Assembly (NCBI GenBank): GCA_023404675.1
Contig: JAEYAW010000031.1
Span: 614,072 to 678,071, forward strand
Source: Pseudomonadota bacterium
GTDB taxonomy: Bacteria; Pseudomonadota; Alphaproteobacteria; Rhizobiales; Xanthobacteraceae
Length of the DNA stretch: 64,000 bases
Direction: 5' to 3'
The notes under the pieces are model-generated. The model had not been told where the DNA came from, ran no database searches, and saw only the letters and a program-made list of their open reading frames with translations. Position 1 is the stretch's first letter. Each line of letters opens with the position of its first letter. The position numbers and the translations under genes were made by a program. Of the stretch, positions 61,804 to 64,000 are shown one piece after another.

Positions 61804-62568
61804 TTATTCGGCGAACGGAACAGCCTGACCGTTCCTCAAAATCAATTCCGCGACAGCCGTTTGGGATCCGTCGTCACGCATCAGCGGGAGTCCCGGCTGG
61901 ACTCGCAGCGGCGCACGCGCGCCCTTGGTGGCGCGAATCAGCACACGGATCGCCGGCCTGTCGGACCGGGAATGAACCGGCCAGACGATCACCCGACCAA
62001 AGCCGCGCCGCAGGGCCGCAAGCGCGTCGTCCAGCGCCTCGGCCCGCCAGATCAGCGAGAGTCGTCCGCCAGGCCTGAGCACGCGGCGGGCCGCATGCAC
62101 CCAGACGTCAAGTAAATCGGCATCGCCGACATGGGCAACGCGGCGCTGTTGATCCGGCGAAGCCTGATGCAGTCCGGCCGCGTTGAACGGCGGATTCATC
62201 AGAACCACGTCGACGCTGTCCGGCGGAAGATCCGCCGCGACGAATGCGTCCGACGACGCCGTCACGTCGAGCACATGAACGCGCGCTCCGATGCCGTTGC
62301 GCGCGGCATTGTCCCGCGCCAGCGCCGCAAGGTCCTGATCGATCTCCACCAGTGCGAGATCGATGGCCCCCACACGCGCCGCCAGCGCAAGTCCCGCCGC
62401 ACCGACGCCCGCGCCGAACTCGACCACCCGCTCGCCGGCGGCCGCGTCGGTCGCCGCCGCCAGCAAGATCGCGTCGTGGCCGGCGCGATGGCCGCGCCGC
62501 AACTGGCGCAGCACCAGCCGTCCGCCAAGGAACGCATCCTCGGTCGTGAGGTCGCCCGCCTCAGCCAT
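61804..62568 (-). CDS. tRNA1(Val) (adenine37-N6)-methyltransferase-like protein
   Basis: A 254-residue class I N6-adenine methyltransferase of the TrmN6/YfiC type. TEDAFLGGRLVLRQLRRGHRAGHDAILLAAA is the family N-terminus, VEFGAGVGAAGLALAARV binds SAM, and MNPPFNAA is the catalytic NPPF. In E. coli the enzyme methylates A37 of tRNA1Val. It overlaps the end of the DUF2007 gene by 8 bp (ATG 62568 within the stop region), a sign of co-translation. Confidence 0.9.
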   Translation of the reverse strand: MAEAGDLTTEDAFLGGRLVLRQLRRGHRAGHDAILLAAATDAAAGERVVEFGAGVGAAGLALAARVGAIDLALVEIDQDLAALARDNAARNGIGARVHVLDVTASSDAFVAADLPPDSVDVVLMNPPFNAAGLHQASPDQQRRVAHVGDADLLDVWVHAARRVLRPGGRLSLIWRAEALDDALAALRRGFGRVIVWPVHSRSDRPAIRVLIRATKGARAPLRVQPGLPLMRDDGSQTAVAELILRNGQAVPFAE

Positions 62569-62788
62569 TGTCGCGCAGTTCCGCGCCGAGTCCCGCCTCG
62601 GTCAACAACCGGCGCGCGCCGACGACATCGTCCTCGTGAACCAGAATACGGCGCGGAATGATGCCGAGCGAACCTTCCAGAACGCTCATGTTCTGATCGA
62701 GCACCAGATGATCGATGCCGGCACCATTCAGGAGGGCCTCGATCGCAGAAACCAGCACCAGGTCGTTGGTCCGGACCAGTTCGCGCAC
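62561..62788 (-). CDS. DUF2007-family small protein
   Basis: A 75-residue protein with ELVRTNDLVLVSAIEALLNGAGI and a second half VLEGSLGIIPRRILVHEDDVVGARRLLTEAGL, the usual layout of DUF2007 (putative signal-transducing) proteins. GTG 62788 has GGGGGG upstream and gives the normal length; a frame to 62872 would add Gly/Pro-rich residues. It precedes and overlaps the TrmN6-like gene. It diverges from the polyprenyl synthase. Function unknown. Confidence 0.85.
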   Translation of the reverse strand: MRELVRTNDLVLVSAIEALLNGAGIDHLVLDQNMSVLEGSLGIIPRRILVHEDDVVGARRLLTEAGLGAELRDNG

Positions 62789-62911
62789 CGCGCCCCCTTT
62801 TCGTTCTCGTTCACCCGCGCCCGGCGGTCCCCATGCCGGGCCGTAATCGGGGTTTCCACGCGCCCCCATCATGCTCTATTGTCGGACATCAGCAAGCTGG
62901 AGAGCCTCGCA

Positions 62912-63922
62912 GTGGCGGTGATAGTCCCTTTCGAGAGCCCTGCGACCGCGTCCCTCGATCTCCTGGTCGATCTCGTCGCAGCGGATATGGAGCGTGTCAA
63001 CGCCACCATTCTCACGAAAACCGGTTCCGACGTGACCATGATCCCGGAGGTCGCCAATCACCTGATCTCCTCGGGCGGCAAGCGTCTGCGGCCGATGCTG
63101 ACGCTGGCGATGGCCAACCTCACCGGCTATGAGGGCGAAGGCCACATCAAACTCGCCGCTGCCGTCGAGTTCATGCATACCGCGACGCTGCTTCATGACG
63201 ACGTGGTGGACGAGAGCGAACTGAGGCGCGGCAAGTTGTCCGCCCGCATGGTGTGGGGCAACGAGGCCAGCGTGCTGGTCGGCGATTTCCTGCTCGGGCA
63301 GGCATTCCGCATGATGGTGGAGGTCGGCTCGCTGCGCGCGCTGGACATCCTGTCATCGGCCGCCGCGACCATCGCGGAGGGCGAGGTGATGCAGCTCGCC
63401 GCCGCCAAGAACACCGAGACGACCGAGGATGAATACCTCGCTGTGATCCGCGGCAAGACGGCGGAGCTCTTCGCGGCCGCCTGCGAGGTCGGTCCCGTGA
63501 TCGCCGGCCGCCCCAAGGCCGAACAGGCCGCCTGCCGCTCCTACGGCATGAATCTCGGCATCGCGTTCCAGCTCGTGGACGATGCCCTCGATTACGGCGG
63601 CAAGGCCGCGACCCTCGGCAAGAACGTGGGTGACGATTTCCGCGAGGGAAAGATCACCCTGCCCGTCGTCCTGTCCTTCCGCCGCGGCACTGACGAGGAA
63701 CGCGCCTTCTGGAAGCGCGTGCTCGAGCAGGGCGAGATCGAGGATGCGGACCTCGAACAGGCCATCGCCATCATGCGTCGCCACCGGGCCCTGGAAGACA
63801 CGGTCGAACGGGCCCGCCACTACGGCGCCATGGCCCGCGACGCCCTCGCCCTCTTCCCGTCAGGCCCCATGAAGCAGGCCCTCCTCGACACGGTCGATTT
63901 CTGCATCGCCCGAGCGTATTGA
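62912..63922 (+). CDS. Polyprenyl (octaprenyl/decaprenyl) diphosphate synthase
   Basis: A 336-residue trans-prenyltransferase. The first aspartate motif is LLHDDVVDE (Asp96 onward) and the second LVDDALDYGG. GGKRLRPML, and later GKTAELFAAACEVG, match the family. It elongates FPP/GGPP with isopentenyl diphosphate to the long chain used as ubiquinone side chain. GTG 62912 is chosen from the family start (VAVIVPFE) and the GGAGAG upstream; the frame is open to 62363 but that part is a shadow of other genes. Chain length cannot be read with confidence. Confidence 0.93.
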   Translation: MAVIVPFESPATASLDLLVDLVAADMERVNATILTKTGSDVTMIPEVANHLISSGGKRLRPMLTLAMANLTGYEGEGHIKLAAAVEFMHTATLLHDDVVDESELRRGKLSARMVWGNEASVLVGDFLLGQAFRMMVEVGSLRALDILSSAAATIAEGEVMQLAAAKNTETTEDEYLAVIRGKTAELFAAACEVGPVIAGRPKAEQAACRSYGMNLGIAFQLVDDALDYGGKAATLGKNVGDDFREGKITLPVVLSFRRGTDEERAFWKRVLEQGEIEDADLEQAIAIMRRHRALEDTVERARHYGAMARDALALFPSGPMKQALLDTVDFCIARAY

Positions 63923-64000
63923 GACGCCAGGTCGATCATTCGCTTAGTGTGTCTGGCTCATCCGCCGGAACGGATCCGAGCCCGCATCCTGAATGTATGT

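Overview
The window reads as chromosome of a high-GC alphaproteobacterium of the order Hyphomicrobiales, most likely the Bradyrhizobium/Rhodopseudomonas/Afipia group. This rests on several features: a CcrM-type GANTC methylase, a three-gene proton-translocating transhydrogenase (pntAA/pntAB/pntB), a 50-residue aa3-oxidase subunit IV, an Omp25-like barrel, a uvrC-pgsA-moaD-moaE run, and several families of dispersed intergenic palindromes. No rRNA, tRNA, insertion sequence, prophage or CRISPR array was seen.

1-12.4 kb is a catabolic and transport region. Leftward run: an SsuABC/TauABC-like ABC transporter (8744-9703 binding protein, two permeases, ATPase), then an HpaB-type flavin monooxygenase, an FAD-synthetase-only RibF homologue, an ABM-fold protein, a LivK-like binding protein, a feruloyl-CoA-synthase-like ligase and a partial CobW-type GTPase. 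Rightward run: a PxpA/YcsF-like protein, an IclR regulator, a 4-oxalocrotonate-tautomerase-like protein and the flavin reductase that would serve the monooxygenase. Upstream of hpaB and upstream of the rightward operon lies the same 17-bp palindrome (ACTGAGATRATTTCTCA), each copy about 40 bp from the start codon and inside a plausible -35/-10 spacer. The two operons are therefore probably one regulon, perhaps under the IclR protein.

12.4-31 kb holds a GGDEF-EAL c-di-GMP protein, a GntR regulator, an acetoacetate decarboxylase divergent from an oleate-hydratase-family protein, the pnt operon with aa3 subunit IV, an AbrB/Doc toxin-antitoxin pair with its own palindrome, oligoendopeptidase F, an NtrC-family regulator and a large L,D-transpeptidase. 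31-49 kb is mostly housekeeping: RNase T2, RlmJ, cold-shock protein, porin-like barrel, UvrC, PgsA, MoaD, MoaE, PrmB, YqeY, an acyl-CoA ligase/quinone oxidoreductase/hydrolase operon, CarA, a thioesterase, Dps, a methyltransferase and CsaA.

49.1-50.7 kb is the most foreign-looking segment. Two divergent genes, visibly AT-richer than the flanks, encode a 272-residue protein of no family I recognise and an MT-A70 adenine methyltransferase; they abut the 3' end of uvrB. This is the best candidate in the window for an undescribed (perhaps restriction- or defence-like) module. UvrB itself is about 1058 residues, carrying roughly 190 extra low-complexity residues at each end.

53.9-64 kb contains a DUF3592 protein, a YpfJ-type zinc peptidase, ccrM (with two GANTC sites between promoter and start), an SDR/LysR pair, a glutathione transferase, an S49 protease, a TrmN6-like methyltransferase, a DUF2007 protein and a polyprenyl diphosphate synthase. 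Two very short membrane ORFs (29 and 31 codons) are proposed; the first overlaps its upstream gene by ATGA.
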